Shown here one piece after another: positions 63,459 to 64,000 of a stretch of DNA of 64,000 bases. A program made the position numbers and the translations under genes. Where the stretch lies: assembly GCA_963693365.1 (NCBI GenBank), contig CAVNZM010000014.1, forward strand, positions 4,960,001 to 5,024,000, read 5' to 3'. Position 1 is the stretch's first letter. The number at the start of each line of letters is the position of its first letter. The notes below the pieces were generated by a model. That model made no database searches. It had not been told where the DNA came from and worked only from the letters and a program-made list of their open reading frames with translations. The stretch comes from Amoebidium appalachense. Its lineage: Eukaryota; Ichthyosporea.

Positions 63459-64000
63459 CTTGTGCATACAATCACCGTAACTTACACAATCGTATTGCGT
63501 GCTCAGTGTAATGTGTAACTTTACCATCCATGTCGATCAATATCAACCTTTCTTACTATGCCGCCTATTAAACAAAAAAACGTGTTCTCTTGGACAAGAT
63601 TTTTATTTTATCCCGTTTTGTTCCCGGAGGTATCCCTAGGGGCCCTCAGGGGGAACTACCGTCTTCCACCCAGCGCCGACAGTACTCTAGCTAGGGTGCT
63701 ACGATGCTAAAATCCTAACTATACGTACACACTTTCCCCAGGGTATCAACACCAGCCACGCCGGTGGGTAGTTCTCTTGGACAAAATGTGGTGCCGAATC
63801 CATTGACCACTAGAAAAATCATTACAATGGCGATTTCTAAGTTGGGCCAATAAGTCGTTTTCATGTTATATCCCCGCCTCTTTCTTACCCCTACTTTTCC
63901 TCCCTCTCCACCTCCCTCCCCCCGACGGCCCCAATAAATTCACAGAAGCCTCATCGTAGCTAACATTCAATGCTTTACCACACACCACCTACCTACAACA
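61766..64000. other. Right end: tracts and unique sequence
   Basis: C-run/A-run 61921-61965, G tracts 62180-62225, poly-C 62356-62400, a possible weak gamma-like piece near 62440, (TA)n 62772-62814, C tracts 62975-63030, G tracts 63195-63455. 63480-64000 is unique. No gene recognised. Confidence 0.55.

Overview
The window is eukaryotic nuclear DNA. Coding sequence is split into many short exons with GT-AG introns, there is a spliceosomal U1 snRNA gene, and the rest is dominated by poly-C/poly-G, (CA)n/(GT)n and several repeat families. The three protein genes are a retinal-degeneration-B type phosphatidylinositol transfer protein (PITP, DDHD and LNS2 domains on one chain), the GTPase Ran, and an SNRK-like member of the AMPK-related kinases. 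RdgB/PITPNM and SNRK architectures are best known from animals and their close relatives. A unicellular holozoan such as an ichthyosporean would therefore fit, but the species assignment is inference.

Layout. (1) 411-24,693, + strand: 30 coding exons of the RdgB/PITPNM homologue. The start codon and roughly the first 40 residues lie upstream of the window. Splice phases agree across all 30 exons and give 1,030 residues to a TGA. The introns are almost entirely microsatellite and C/G tracts, plus a SINE-like family ending in poly-C. (2) 24,694-38,260: intergenic. It holds a 3.5-kb compound CA satellite (26,520-30,075), G/C-tract foldback elements with terminal inverted repeats (31,913-34,190), the U1 snRNA gene (34,468-34,629), and a 5'-truncated LINE fragment on the - strand (35,060-36,240) flanked by inverted repeats. 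(3) 38,265-41,114, +: complete Ran gene, 4 coding exons, 213 residues, with the ATG alone at the end of exon 1. (4) 41,115-44,518: intergenic with little recognisable content. (5) 44,519-53,384, +: complete SNRK-like kinase, 12 coding exons, 674 residues. (6) 53,385-64,000: no gene recognised. It is built from degenerate 1.5-2 kb repeat units, one carrying a second LINE fragment and a tRNA-like pol III B box.

The three proteins do not form an obvious pathway. They share an orientation and an intron style: G/GT-rich sequence after 5' splice sites and C/CA-rich sequence before 3' splice sites. Nearly all long open frames here are stop-free microsatellite and are not reported as genes. The most interesting items are a duplicated mini-exon encoding the VAP-binding FFAT-like motif, a donor-site triplication with a decayed exon copy, the poly-C-tailed intronic element family, the foldback element with a nested perfect 54-nt palindrome, and the compound satellite.
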